DNA of 17,757 bases from Prevotella sp. UBA4268 (GTDB lineage: Bacteria > Bacteroidota > Bacteroidia > Bacteroidales > Bacteroidaceae), in NCBI GenBank assembly GCA_002395135.1, contig DGWC01000108.1, positions 63,470 to 81,226 on the forward strand, in the 5' to 3' direction. The translations under genes and the position numbers were made by a program. This document shows, piece after piece, positions 7,717-15,859 of this stretch (within the stretch, counting starts at the first letter, position 1; each line of letters opens with the position of its first letter). The notes beneath the pieces were generated by a model. That model searched no databases. It was given only the letters and a program-made list of their open reading frames with translations, and was not told the DNA's origin.

Positions 7717-7724
7717 TACTTTTG
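7717..7724 (+). promoter_or_regulatory. -7 box of the GH92-GH125 operon
   Basis: TACTTTTG matches TAnnTTTG and lies right after the T-tract of the upstream terminator, 25 bp before the GH92 ATG. No TTTG sits at the ideal -33 spacing because the terminator stem occupies that place, so the promoter may be weak or need an activator. Confidence 0.5.
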
Positions 7725-7749
7725 TAACATAATCATTTTACCTTGAAAT

Positions 7750-9903
7750 ATGAAACTTAATACCATCAGACCAGTTGCGTTTTTTCTTGTTGTTCTTTTC
7801 TCTGTGATCAATGCTTTTTCACAGGAAGATTACACGCAATACGTAGATCCGAAAATCGGTACAGGGGGGCATGGGCACGTGTTCTTGGGTGCCAATGTGC
7901 CATTTGGATTTGTTCAACTCGGACCAACGCAGCACACTCAGGGCTGGGATTGGTGTTCCGGCTATCATGCATCCGACTCTGTCCTCACCGGTTTCAGCCA
8001 TACGCATCTCAGCGGAACAGGGTGTGGCGACCTGGGAGACGTGCTCTTCCTGCCGGTAAAAGACAACACGATGCGCGAAGTGAAGTTCTCGCATGCAGAA
8101 GAGACTTGTCGCCCGGGCTACTTTTCTCAGCGCATCAATTATCCAGGAGGAGGGCATGTCTATGCAGAACTAACTGCTACCAAGCGCACGGGCATGCACC
8201 GTTATTCCTTCTCATCTGATTTGGACACCGCCAGAATACTGATTGACCTGAAATGGGGAGTGGGCTGGGATCGTGTTACCGGTTGCGACATACGTCAGGT
8301 TTCCCCCCGTATGATTCAGGGCACTCGTTTCTCCAGCGGGTGGGCTAACCGCCAGAGAGTCTATTTTGTTGCCGAGTTCTCAAGTGATGTCAGTCTGCTG
8401 AGGCTGAATCAAGACTCGTTGTCCGTCGTCTCATGCCCCAACCAGGGACCGTTGCTTGTCAAGGTGGGCTTGTCATCGGTGAGTTGCGACAATGCGGCAC
8501 TCAATCTCAAGGCTGAGAATCCTTTATGGGACTTCGACGCTGTGGCGCGCCAGGCACGTGCTGACTGGAACAGTCAACTCGGAAAGATACGCATTACGAC
8601 CGCTAACGAGCAACAGCGGCGGATTTTCTACACCTGTATGTATCACACCATGGTGGCACCATCCGTATTCTGCGATGTAAATGGCGAATACTACGGTTCG
8701 GATGCCAATATTCACAAAGGCACTTTCACGAATCTCACCACCTTCTCCCTCTGGGATACCTACCGTGCATGGCATCCCCTTTCCACGCTGATACATCCTG
8801 AAATGCAGCATGACATTACTCAAACCATGCTCAATATCTACAAAGAACAACGCACTTTGCCCGTTTGGCACCTGATGGGTTGCGAGACGAACTGTATGGT
8901 GGGATGCCCCGCTGCGATTGTGCTTGCCGACCAGATACTGAAAGGCTTTGATGTGGACAAACCTCTCGCTGCCGAGGCCATGCGCCATTCGCTCGGTTCT
9001 CATCGCCGTGCTCACGATTTGCTTTGGCAATATGGCTATATACCATACGACCTTGACCCGCAAAACGAGTCCATCGGCAAAGGCATGGAGTATGCCATCG
9101 CCTATGGCAGTGCGGCCAAAGCTACGGGTGATCAGGAACTCCGGAAACTGGGAGAGTCATACAAGAAGTATTTCGATGCCAGCACCGGTTTCATGCGAGC
9201 CCGTTCTCTTGATGGGGCATGGCGCGTACCGTTTGATCCTTTTGCCGCGGAGTTGAACCATGTGAAGGATTACACCGAAGGAAATGCCTGGCAGTATATC
9301 TGGCTCGTGCCTCACGATGTGCACGGTCTTGTTTCCTTGTTCAAGAGCCCTCAGCATTTCATTTCCAAACTCGACTCCCTGTTCATCGTAACAGGCGACT
9401 TGGGAAAGGATGCCCCGCCAGACATCACGGGACTAATCGGGCAATATGCCCACGGAAACGAACCCAGTCATCATGTGGCTTATTTATATAATTATGTGGG
9501 AGAGCCATGGAAGACTGCCCGTCGGGTGCGCGAAATCATGACAACCCAATACCATGACGGACTTGATGGGCTTTGCGGTAACGAGGATGTGGGGCAGATG
9601 TCTGCATGGTATATCCTTTCTGCGCTTGGCATGTATCAGGTTGATCCGGCCGGGGGACAGTTCGTCTTCGGATCTCCGCTCTTTGACAAGGCTGAAATCA
9701 GTGTGGGACACGGCAACACTTTCCGTGTCGTTGCGCACAACAACAGCAGTCAGAACATCTACATCCAGTCGGCACGTCTCAACGGCAAGCCCTATCCTTA
9801 TTCCTATATCCACTTCCGCGACATCGTTGCCGGTGGCACGTTGGAACTGCAGATGGGAAGCAAACCCTCTAAATTTGGAACAAAAACAAAATACCGCCCA
9901 TGA
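7750..9903 (+). CDS. GH92 family alpha-mannosidase, secreted
   Basis: The 717-residue product has an N-terminal signal peptide (hydrophobic 9-22, cleavage probably near AFSQ at 22-25) with no lipobox, so it is periplasmic or secreted. GH92 hallmarks run in order: KIGTGGHGHVFLGANVPFG at the start of the mature protein, GFSHTHLSGTGCGD, WDTYRAWHPL, GCETNCMVGCPA, YTEGNAWQYIW, HGNEPSHH, and GNEDVGQMSAWY. By comparison with Bacteroides GH92 enzymes, Glu510 in TEGNAWQY is the likely catalytic acid and the acidic GNED motif (612-613) supplies the base; the mechanism is inverting and calcium-dependent. Family members remove terminal alpha-mannose from N-glycans or yeast mannan; the linkage cannot be read with confidence here. 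The stop overlaps the GH125 start by ATGA, so the two are translationally coupled. Confidence 0.95.
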   Translation: MKLNTIRPVAFFLVVLFSVINAFSQEDYTQYVDPKIGTGGHGHVFLGANVPFGFVQLGPTQHTQGWDWCSGYHASDSVLTGFSHTHLSGTGCGDLGDVLFLPVKDNTMREVKFSHAEETCRPGYFSQRINYPGGGHVYAELTATKRTGMHRYSFSSDLDTARILIDLKWGVGWDRVTGCDIRQVSPRMIQGTRFSSGWANRQRVYFVAEFSSDVSLLRLNQDSLSVVSCPNQGPLLVKVGLSSVSCDNAALNLKAENPLWDFDAVARQARADWNSQLGKIRITTANEQQRRIFYTCMYHTMVAPSVFCDVNGEYYGSDANIHKGTFTNLTTFSLWDTYRAWHPLSTLIHPEMQHDITQTMLNIYKEQRTLPVWHLMGCETNCMVGCPAAIVLADQILKGFDVDKPLAAEAMRHSLGSHRRAHDLLWQYGYIPYDLDPQNESIGKGMEYAIAYGSAAKATGDQELRKLGESYKKYFDASTGFMRARSLDGAWRVPFDPFAAELNHVKDYTEGNAWQYIWLVPHDVHGLVSLFKSPQHFISKLDSLFIVTGDLGKDAPPDITGLIGQYAHGNEPSHHVAYLYNYVGEPWKTARRVREIMTTQYHDGLDGLCGNEDVGQMSAWYILSALGMYQVDPAGGQFVFGSPLFDKAEISVGHGNTFRVVAHNNSSQNIYIQSARLNGKPYPYSYIHFRDIVAGGTLELQMGSKPSKFGTKTKYRP

Positions 9904-11333
9904 AAAAATGCTGGTTTTCTGTAGTCTTTCTGATGGTATCTGTTGCCGTCAGTGCACATCCTTTGGGTGAAAAGAATGGAATCGTGCTGCCTGCTCATGA
10001 AACAATGCAGACAGACCATCTGTCGTATGAGGTGATAGAAAAGAAAATCAAGGAGGTAAGGCACATCTTGAAGAAAAATCCTTATCTGGCAGAAATGTTC
10101 GCGAAATGTTTCCCGAACACCATTAACACCACGGTCAACTACCGCGTCATCGACGGAGAAGATGATACCTTCGTCTATACGGGCGACATCCATGCCATGT
10201 GGCTGCGCGATTCTGGAGCGCAGGTGTGGCCTTATGTGCCTTTCGCCAAGGACGACGATGCGCTGCGCAAGATGATTCGGGGCGTTATCCTCCGACAGTT
10301 CAAGTGCATCCTGATTGATCCCTATGCCAATGCCTTCAACGACGGCCCTACTGGCAGCGAGTGGGAGAAAGACCTCACCGACATGAAGCCCGAACTGCAT
10401 GAGCGGAAATATGAGATTGACTCGCTGTGCTATCCCATCCGGCTGGCCTTTTATTACTGGCAACTCACTGGCGACAGTTCCATCTTCACTGGCGACTGGC
10501 AGCAGGTGATGAAGGCTGTGTTACGAACTTTCCGCGAACAGCAGCGCAAAGACGGTCACGGGCCATATCGTTTCATGCGTCGCACAGAGCGGGCATCCGA
10601 TACCATGCTCAACGACGGCTATGGCCATCCCGTGCGCCCCGTAGGTCTTATCGCCTCTGCCTTCCGTCCTTCCGACGATGCCTGCACCTATCTTTTCCTG
10701 GTTCCCTCTAATTTCTTCGCTGTTTCGTGTCTGCGGAAGGCAGCAACCGTTCTTGAAACAGTAAACAACGATGTGGCGTTGGCCTCCGAATGCCGTGCGC
10801 TGGCCGATGAGGTAGAACAGGCATTGAGGAAGCATGCCGTTTATGTGCATCCCAAATATGGTCCCATCTATGCTTATGAGGTGGATGGATATGGCAACCA
10901 TTTGCTCATGGACGATGCCAATGTGCCCAGTCTTCTCTCGTTGCCTTATATCACGGAGATGCCGCTCAGCGATCCCATTTACCAGAACACGCGCCGTTTT
11001 GTGCTTAGCGAAGACAATCCTTATTTCTTCCGCGGCGAAGCAGCCGAGGGAATCGGCGGTCCCCATATCGGTCTGGATTACATTTGGCCGATGAGCATCA
11101 TGATGCGTGCCTTCACCAGCAGCGACGATCAGGAGATAGCCCGCTGCATGCAGATGTTGGTCAATTGCGATGCGGGAACGGGCATGATGCACGAGTCGTT
11201 CCACAAAGACCGTCCCGATAAGTTCACCCGCTCATGGTTTGCATGGGCCAACACGCTTTTCGGCGAATTGGTGCTCAAACTGATTGACGACGGAAAAGCA
11301 TCTCTGCTCAACGAGGTGAAGAAAGATGAATGA
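9900..11333 (+). CDS. GH125 family exo-alpha-1,6-mannosidase, secreted
   Basis: The 477-residue product has a signal peptide (about 1-19, cleavage near VSAH), followed by the GH125 domain. Visible family blocks are TGDIHAMWLRDSGAQVWPY (94-112), ERKYEIDSLCYP (168-179), FRPSDDACTYLFLVPSNFF (255-273), GNHLLMDDANVPSLL (332-346) and MMHESFHKD (429-437). Compared with the streptococcal enzyme, where an Asp near 218 is the acid and Glu393 the base, the matching residues here are Asp259/260 in RPSDD and Glu432 in HES; this mapping is mine and by offset. The family is an inverting exo-alpha-1,6-mannosidase acting on non-reducing ends, for example on the alpha-1,6 arm of N-glycans. Its ATG overlaps the GH92 stop, giving fixed-ratio expression of two complementary mannosidases. 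Confidence 0.94.
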   Translation: MKKCWFSVVFLMVSVAVSAHPLGEKNGIVLPAHETMQTDHLSYEVIEKKIKEVRHILKKNPYLAEMFAKCFPNTINTTVNYRVIDGEDDTFVYTGDIHAMWLRDSGAQVWPYVPFAKDDDALRKMIRGVILRQFKCILIDPYANAFNDGPTGSEWEKDLTDMKPELHERKYEIDSLCYPIRLAFYYWQLTGDSSIFTGDWQQVMKAVLRTFREQQRKDGHGPYRFMRRTERASDTMLNDGYGHPVRPVGLIASAFRPSDDACTYLFLVPSNFFAVSCLRKAATVLETVNNDVALASECRALADEVEQALRKHAVYVHPKYGPIYAYEVDGYGNHLLMDDANVPSLLSLPYITEMPLSDPIYQNTRRFVLSEDNPYFFRGEAAEGIGGPHIGLDYIWPMSIMMRAFTSSDDQEIARCMQMLVNCDAGTGMMHESFHKDRPDKFTRSWFAWANTLFGELVLKLIDDGKASLLNEVKKDE

Positions 11334-11398
11334 ACTACGGAATGAAAGAAAATTCACAAAAAATGTTCTGTTCTTTTCTTTTTTTCGTTGAATAATAT

Positions 11399-11406
11399 TA
11401 CTTTTG
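11399..11406 (+). promoter_or_regulatory. -7 box of nagB
   Basis: TACTTTTG matches TAnnTTTG, 41 bp before the nagB ATG. The upstream -33 region is T-rich without a clear TTTG. A separate promoter means nagB need not follow mannosidase expression, although the genes are only 113 bp apart. Confidence 0.55.
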
Positions 11407-11446
11407 CAATCAAATTTCAAAAATACAAACACTTAATAGAATCATT

Positions 11447-12232
11447 ATGCGAGTTATTATTGAATCAAACTACGAGAAAATGTCGCAATGGGCTGCCGAG
11501 CATGTCATTGAGCGCATCAATGCCTTCAAGCCCACCGCAGAGAAGCCTTTCGTGTTAGGACTCCCAACAGGTTCTTCTCCAGAGGGAATGTATGCCTGTC
11601 TGGTAAAGGCTTGTAAGGAAGGGCGCGTGTCTTTCAAGAACGTAATGACGTTCAACATGGACGAATACGTGGGATTGGCCGAGGACCATCCCGAGAGTTA
11701 TCATTCGTTCATGGCGCGCAATCTGTTCGACCATATCGATTGTCCCAAGGAGAATATCCATATCCTCAACGGCAATGCACCCGACCTGGAAGCCGAGTGT
11801 GCCCACTATGAGGAGATGATACGCCAGGCTGGCGGCATCGACCTGTTCATCGGCGGCATCGGCCCCGACGGACACATCGCCTTCAACGAACCTTATTCTT
11901 CGCTCACGTCGCGCACCCGACAGAAGACGCTTACCACCGACACCATCATTGCCAACTCCCGTTTCTTCGACAACGATGTGAACAAAGTTCCCAAGAGTGC
12001 GCTCACCGTGGGGGTAGGCACCGTGATGGATGCCCGCGAGGTGATGATCTTGGTGAATGGTCACCATAAGGCACGCGCCTTGAAGGCCGCTATCGAGGGA
12101 GCCGTTACCCACGAATGGACCATCAGTGCCCTGCAGATGCACCAGCATGGCATCATCGTTTGCGACGAGCCTGCCACAGATGAACTGAAGGTCTCCACTT
12201 ACAAGTATTTCAAGGATATCGAGAAGAAATAG
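11447..12232 (+). CDS. nagB: Glucosamine-6-phosphate deaminase NagB
   Basis: The 261-residue product aligns with E. coli NagB almost without gaps. It carries the phosphate-binding TGSSP loop (41-45), the catalytic proton acceptor Asp72 in NMDEYVGL, and the block [11 protein letters not shown] with Asp141, His143 and Glu148 at the E. coli numbers. The allosteric GlcNAc-6-P site residues known in E. coli (Ser151, Arg158, Lys160, Tyr254) are also present at the same positions, so allosteric activation is likely. The enzyme converts glucosamine-6-phosphate to fructose-6-phosphate and ammonia in the cytoplasm, the step that sends amino sugars into glycolysis. It has its own promoter upstream and a clear terminator downstream, so it is probably monocistronic. 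Next to the mannosidases it suggests use of N-glycan-type sugars; nagA and a transporter are not in the window. Confidence 0.97.
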   Translation: MRVIIESNYEKMSQWAAEHVIERINAFKPTAEKPFVLGLPTGSSPEGMYACLVKACKEGRVSFKNVMTFNMDEYVGLAEDHPESYHSFMARNLFDHIDCPKENIHILNGNAPDLEAECAHYEEMIRQAGGIDLFIGGIGPDGHIAFNEPYSSLTSRTRQKTLTTDTIIANSRFFDNDVNKVPKSALTVGVGTVMDAREVMILVNGHHKARALKAAIEGAVTHEWTISALQMHQHGIIVCDEPATDELKVSTYKYFKDIEKK

Positions 12233-12254
12233 AATTCTTGGATTTTATAATAAG

Positions 12255-12299
12255 TGCGGAATTGGCAGACAAACGGTAGCCGGTTCCGCATTTCTTTTT
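12255..12299 (+). terminator. Intrinsic terminator after nagB
   Basis: 12255-12266 pairs with 12279-12290: a 7-bp perfect outer stem TGCGGAA/TTCCGCA extended by TTGGC/GCCGG with two G-T pairs, and a 12-nt loop. It is followed by the T-rich tract TTTCTTTTT. The hairpin starts 22 bp after the nagB stop. Confidence 0.8.
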
Positions 12300-12340
12300 C
12301 TGAATCCATATGCCTCTTCCTGTAAAAAAGTGTGAAACAC

Positions 12341-12371
12341 TTGCAGGAACGCGCTGTTTTTGCTATTTTTG
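12341..12371 (+). promoter_or_regulatory. Promoter of the GH97 gene
   Basis: TTG at 12341-12343 and TATTTTTG at 12364-12371 (TAnnTTTG) are 20 bp apart. Transcription should start near 12376, only about 14 nt before the ATG at 12390. This makes a TTG start at 12360, which also opens the frame, impossible because it would lie inside the promoter. Confidence 0.7.
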
Positions 12372-12389
12372 CAGCAAAAACAGATACTG

Positions 12390-14417
12390 ATGATGAGAAA
12401 GTTAGCATTGTTGATTGTGGCGTGTTGCGCCGCTGTGGGACTGATGGCCGAAGAAAAGACGGTGGCATCGCCGAGCGGAGAGTTGATAGTGAAGGTGTTG
12501 TGTGAGCAGGGCAGGGCAACCTATCAGGTGGAATTCGATGGTGTCTCGGTAGTCCAGCCTTCTGCCTTGGGCTTGAATACAAGCATCGGCGACCTCACAA
12601 AGGGATTGTCTGTGGCAGGTGCCAGAGAGTCGAAAGTGGTGAAATCCTATGAGATGTCGCGCACAAAGGCTTCCAGTTCGCATTTCGTTGCCAACCAGTT
12701 GGACGTGGATTTCGTGAATGCCGATGGGGTGAAATTCTCAGTTACCTTCCTTGTTGATAACCATAACATCGCCCTGCGCTACAGCATTCCTCGGCAGAAA
12801 GACAACAATCCCAAGCGTGCCGTGGTCTATAGCGAATGCACCGCGTTTGATTTTCCGCAGCATACCACCACCTTCCTCTGTCCGCAGATTGGTCCGGAGA
12901 AAGGGTGGGAGCATACCAAACCCAGTTATGAAGAAGACTATGAGGCCGACGCGCAGATGGACAAGCCGTCGAAATATGCCCATGGCTATACATTCCCGTG
13001 CCTGTTCCGCATTGTCAATCATTCGCTGCCTATGTACGACTACGAGCCTGCCTATTGGGTGCTTGTGAGCGAAACGGGTGTGTCGAGTGCCTATTGCGGC
13101 AGTCATCTGTCTGATTATCAGAAGGGCATTGGCTACACCGTGGCTTATCCCGACGCAGGAGAAAACGGCGGTTACGGCACTGCTTTCGCGGCAATCCCCC
13201 TTCCTGGCAATACTCCGTGGCGCACGATAACCGTTGGCCGCACGCTGGAGCCTATCGTTGAAACCACTATTCCCTATGACGTGGTGGAGCCAATGTACGA
13301 ACCCACGGTTGACTATCGTCCCGGCCGTTATACGTGGAGTTGGCTGCTGTGGCAGGACAAGAGCGTGAACTACGATGACCAGGTGAAGTTCATCGACCTG
13401 GCTGCTGCCATGGGATACGAGTATTGTCTGGTTGACAACTGGTGGGATGAGCAGATTGGACGCGAGCGTATGGCACAGTTGAGCCGTTATGCTCAGGAGA
13501 AAGGTGTTTCGCTGATGCTGTGGTATAACAGCAACGGCTTTGCCAACGACGCTCCGCAGACACCTCGTCAGTGCATGAACACTGCCATTGCCCGCGACCG
13601 AGAGATGAAATGGCTGCAGAGCATCGGCGTGAAAGGCATCAAGGTGGACTTCTTCGGCGGCGACAAACAAGAGACGATGCGCCTTTATGAAGATATCCTG
13701 AGCGATGCCAACCGCTATGGTCTGCAGGTGTTATTCCATGGTTGCACGTTGCCGCGCGGGTGGGAGCGCATGTATCCCAACTATGTGGGCAGCGAGGCTG
13801 TCCTGGCCTCCGAGAACCTGTTCTTCACCCAGGAGCATTGCGACAGCGAGGGTTTTGAACTCACCATGCACCCCTTTGTGCGCAATGCCGTAGCCACGAT
13901 GGACTGGGGCGGTGTGATTATGAACCGCCGCATGGCGAAAGACAACAACAGCCGCCATTATCGCCGTACGGGCGATGTGTTCGAGATGGCCACGGGAATC
14001 ACCAACCAGTGCAGCATCAACTGCATTGCCATCCAGCCGAACAACCTCGATGAACTGCCCCAGTTCGAACTGGATTTTCTGAAAAGAATCCCCACGATGT
14101 GGGACGACACACAGTTTATTGAGGGCTATCCCGGTCGCTATGTCGTGATGGCGCGTCGCCATGGTGATACCTGGTATGTGGCAGCACTGAACGGCACCGA
14201 CAAGCCCATCACGCTCCTCTCGTTGGATTTGAGTCCATTCTTCACAAGCAGCGATGCGCTCACCATCTATCTGGACGAGGCTGCGAAGAAAAGCAAGAAG
14301 AAGGCAGAGCCCCTTTTGCCTGTTTCTTCCATGAAGCCGCTGAAGCCAAATGGCAAGGGAATGGTAAAGGTGACGCTTCAGCCCAAGGGAGGAATGATTA
14401 TCTGTCCACAGAAGTGA
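12390..14417 (+). CDS. GH97 glycosidase, retaining alpha-galactosidase type
   Basis: The 675-residue product (start at ATG 12390; the ATG at 12393 is equally possible) has a signal peptide MMRKLALLIVACCAAVGLMA. Cleavage after LMA is likely; the IVAC box is lipobox-like but has a short hydrophobic segment before it, so lipidation is uncertain. GH97 architecture: an N-terminal beta-sandwich (about 20-290), a (beta/alpha)8 barrel (about 300-580) and a C-terminal sandwich. In the barrel, GIKVDFFGGD places Asp420 where the B. thetaiotaomicron retaining GH97 alpha-galactosidase has its nucleophile (Asp415), and Glu475 in LASENLFF falls at exactly the same offset from its acid/base Glu470. The SusB-type inverting alpha-glucosidases lack that Asp. 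I therefore infer alpha-galactosidase rather than alpha-glucosidase activity. A long leaderless-like 5' end and a separate promoter make it independent of nagB. Confidence 0.9.
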   Translation: MMRKLALLIVACCAAVGLMAEEKTVASPSGELIVKVLCEQGRATYQVEFDGVSVVQPSALGLNTSIGDLTKGLSVAGARESKVVKSYEMSRTKASSSHFVANQLDVDFVNADGVKFSVTFLVDNHNIALRYSIPRQKDNNPKRAVVYSECTAFDFPQHTTTFLCPQIGPEKGWEHTKPSYEEDYEADAQMDKPSKYAHGYTFPCLFRIVNHSLPMYDYEPAYWVLVSETGVSSAYCGSHLSDYQKGIGYTVAYPDAGENGGYGTAFAAIPLPGNTPWRTITVGRTLEPIVETTIPYDVVEPMYEPTVDYRPGRYTWSWLLWQDKSVNYDDQVKFIDLAAAMGYEYCLVDNWWDEQIGRERMAQLSRYAQEKGVSLMLWYNSNGFANDAPQTPRQCMNTAIARDREMKWLQSIGVKGIKVDFFGGDKQETMRLYEDILSDANRYGLQVLFHGCTLPRGWERMYPNYVGSEAVLASENLFFTQEHCDSEGFELTMHPFVRNAVATMDWGGVIMNRRMAKDNNSRHYRRTGDVFEMATGITNQCSINCIAIQPNNLDELPQFELDFLKRIPTMWDDTQFIEGYPGRYVVMARRHGDTWYVAALNGTDKPITLLSLDLSPFFTSSDALTIYLDEAAKKSKKKAEPLLPVSSMKPLKPNGKGMVKVTLQPKGGMIICPQK

Positions 14418-14422
14418 TAACA

Positions 14423-14467
14423 GCCTATAAGGCTTATAAGCCCTATATGCCCTATAAGCCCTATAAG
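14423..14467. repeat. Five tandem copies of a 9-bp CCCTATAAG-like repeat
   Basis: Units are GCCTATAAG, GCTTATAAG, CCCTATATG, CCCTATAAG and CCCTATAAG, filling most of the 71-bp gap between the GH97 stop and the GH28 start. A related tract occurs at 16921-16956. The core TATAAG/CTTATA is itself near-palindromic. It is intergenic, begins 5 bp after the stop codon, and no intrinsic terminator is seen in the gap. Confidence 0.85.
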
Positions 14468-14488
14468 TCTTAACCAAGAGAAATCATC

Positions 14489-15829
14489 ATGAAGAAAACC
14501 ATGCTATTGTTTCTGGGCAGCATGCTGGCGGCATCAGCCTTTGCTGCCGATTATCATATTCGCGACTATGGTGCCGTGAGCGACACCACGGTGCTGAGCA
14601 CTCGCGCCATCCAGCAGGCCATCGACGAATGTTCGCAGGCTGGTGGCGGCCGGGTGGTTGTTCCCGCCGGCAGTTATAAGATAGGCACGCTGGTGTTGAA
14701 GAGCCATGTGAACCTGCATCTGGAAAAAGGTGCCACCTTGTATGGCAGCACCGACCTCAAGGATTATCTTGAGATGAAGCCCAACTACGTGTCGCTGCGC
14801 ACGCAGACCACTACCATTCAGTTGATCTATGCCGACAATGTGGATGATGTGTGTCTGGACGGCACGGGAACCATCGACGGCCGCGGAAGTGCGTTCAAAA
14901 AACTGTCGTGGAACGACGAGGGCATCACGCGGCCCCATCTGCTCCGCTTCATCAACAGCCGTGACATCACGGTGAAAGACATCACCTTGAAGAACTCCGG
15001 ATGCTGGATGCAGCACTATCTGGCATGCGACCGCCTGCAGATAAGAGGCATCAAAGTGTTCAACCGCAACAACTTCAACAACGATGCCATCGACATCGAC
15101 GGATGCCACGATGTGACCTTGAGCGATATGATTGCCGACAGCGACGACGATGCCATCACGCTGAAAAGCACCTCGCCGCGCCTTTGCGAGAATGTCACCA
15201 TCTCCAATTGTGTGGTGAGCAGTCACTGCAACGGCATCAAACTCGGTACCGAGACCAACGGCGGGTTCCGCAACATCAGCATCAGCCACTGTATAGTCAA
15301 ACCGTCCTATGACCAGTCCACCCAGTTTTTCGGCGATTCCCTCAAGCGCGGCACATCGGCCATCTCGCTGGAAATTGTAGACGGTGGCATCATGGAAAAC
15401 GTGCATGTGAGCGATATCGTGGTTGACGGAACGGAGTCGCCCATCTTCATTCGCTTGGGCAACCGGGCCAGGGGCTATGCCGAAGGTGTGCCTGTCAGGC
15501 GGGTGGGGCATATCCGCAACATCCATCTTAGCAATATCTCCGTCACCAATGCCGGGCGCACTGGCTGTAGCATCACCGGCCTGCCCGGTCATCATGTGGA
15601 GGATGTCTATCTGAGCAACATCACCATCCGCCATCGCGGCGGTTGCGCGGCGGTGCCAGTGCTTTTGGACGAGAAGGAAAAGGAATATCCCGAAGCCACC
15701 ATGTGGGGCGTGCTTCCTGCCAAAGGCTTCTTCGTGCGCCATGCCTCCCATGTGGTGTTCCGCGACATCGAGGTCACCACGGAGCAAGAAGATGCGCGTC
15801 CGCTTTATGTGAAACAGGACGTGCTTTAG
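14489..15829 (+). CDS. GH28 family (polygalacturonase-like) glycosidase, secreted, atypical active site
   Basis: The 446-residue product has a signal peptide (1-19, cleavage at AFA-ADY) and a right-handed parallel beta-helix. The start is a pectin-lyase-fold DYGA block (DYHIRDYGAVSD, 21-32), with strand repeats such as VTLSDMIADS and VTISNCVVS. Catalytic aspartates of GH28 are kept: NND (197-199) for NTD, Asp202, and the DD pair at 220-221 in DSDDDAITLKS. However, the GHG histidine is replaced by Asn248 (CNGIKLG), and no RIK motif follows (RGTSAISLE at 287-295). This places it among divergent GH28 subgroups, so the substrate could be a rhamnogalacturonan or another uronide rather than plain polygalacturonan. 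It follows GH97 by 71 bp on the same strand with no promoter box in between, so the two are probably cotranscribed. Confidence 0.9.
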   Translation: MKKTMLLFLGSMLAASAFAADYHIRDYGAVSDTTVLSTRAIQQAIDECSQAGGGRVVVPAGSYKIGTLVLKSHVNLHLEKGATLYGSTDLKDYLEMKPNYVSLRTQTTTIQLIYADNVDDVCLDGTGTIDGRGSAFKKLSWNDEGITRPHLLRFINSRDITVKDITLKNSGCWMQHYLACDRLQIRGIKVFNRNNFNNDAIDIDGCHDVTLSDMIADSDDDAITLKSTSPRLCENVTISNCVVSSHCNGIKLGTETNGGFRNISISHCIVKPSYDQSTQFFGDSLKRGTSAISLEIVDGGIMENVHVSDIVVDGTESPIFIRLGNRARGYAEGVPVRRVGHIRNIHLSNISVTNAGRTGCSITGLPGHHVEDVYLSNITIRHRGGCAAVPVLLDEKEKEYPEATMWGVLPAKGFFVRHASHVVFRDIEVTTEQEDARPLYVKQDVL

Positions 15830-15859
15830 TCTTTTGTTTTCCCTTCCTTTTTTGCCGAT

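Noticed and set aside
11345..11381. AAAGAAAA/TTTTCTTT inverted repeat after GH125 as a possible terminator
   Set aside because: The stem is AT-only with a 21-nt loop, so it is too weak to call, although a T-tract follows.
12738..13670. 310-codon antisense open frame inside GH97
   Set aside because: It is fully covered by the GH97 barrel and sandwich domains, and no domain or promoter is seen.
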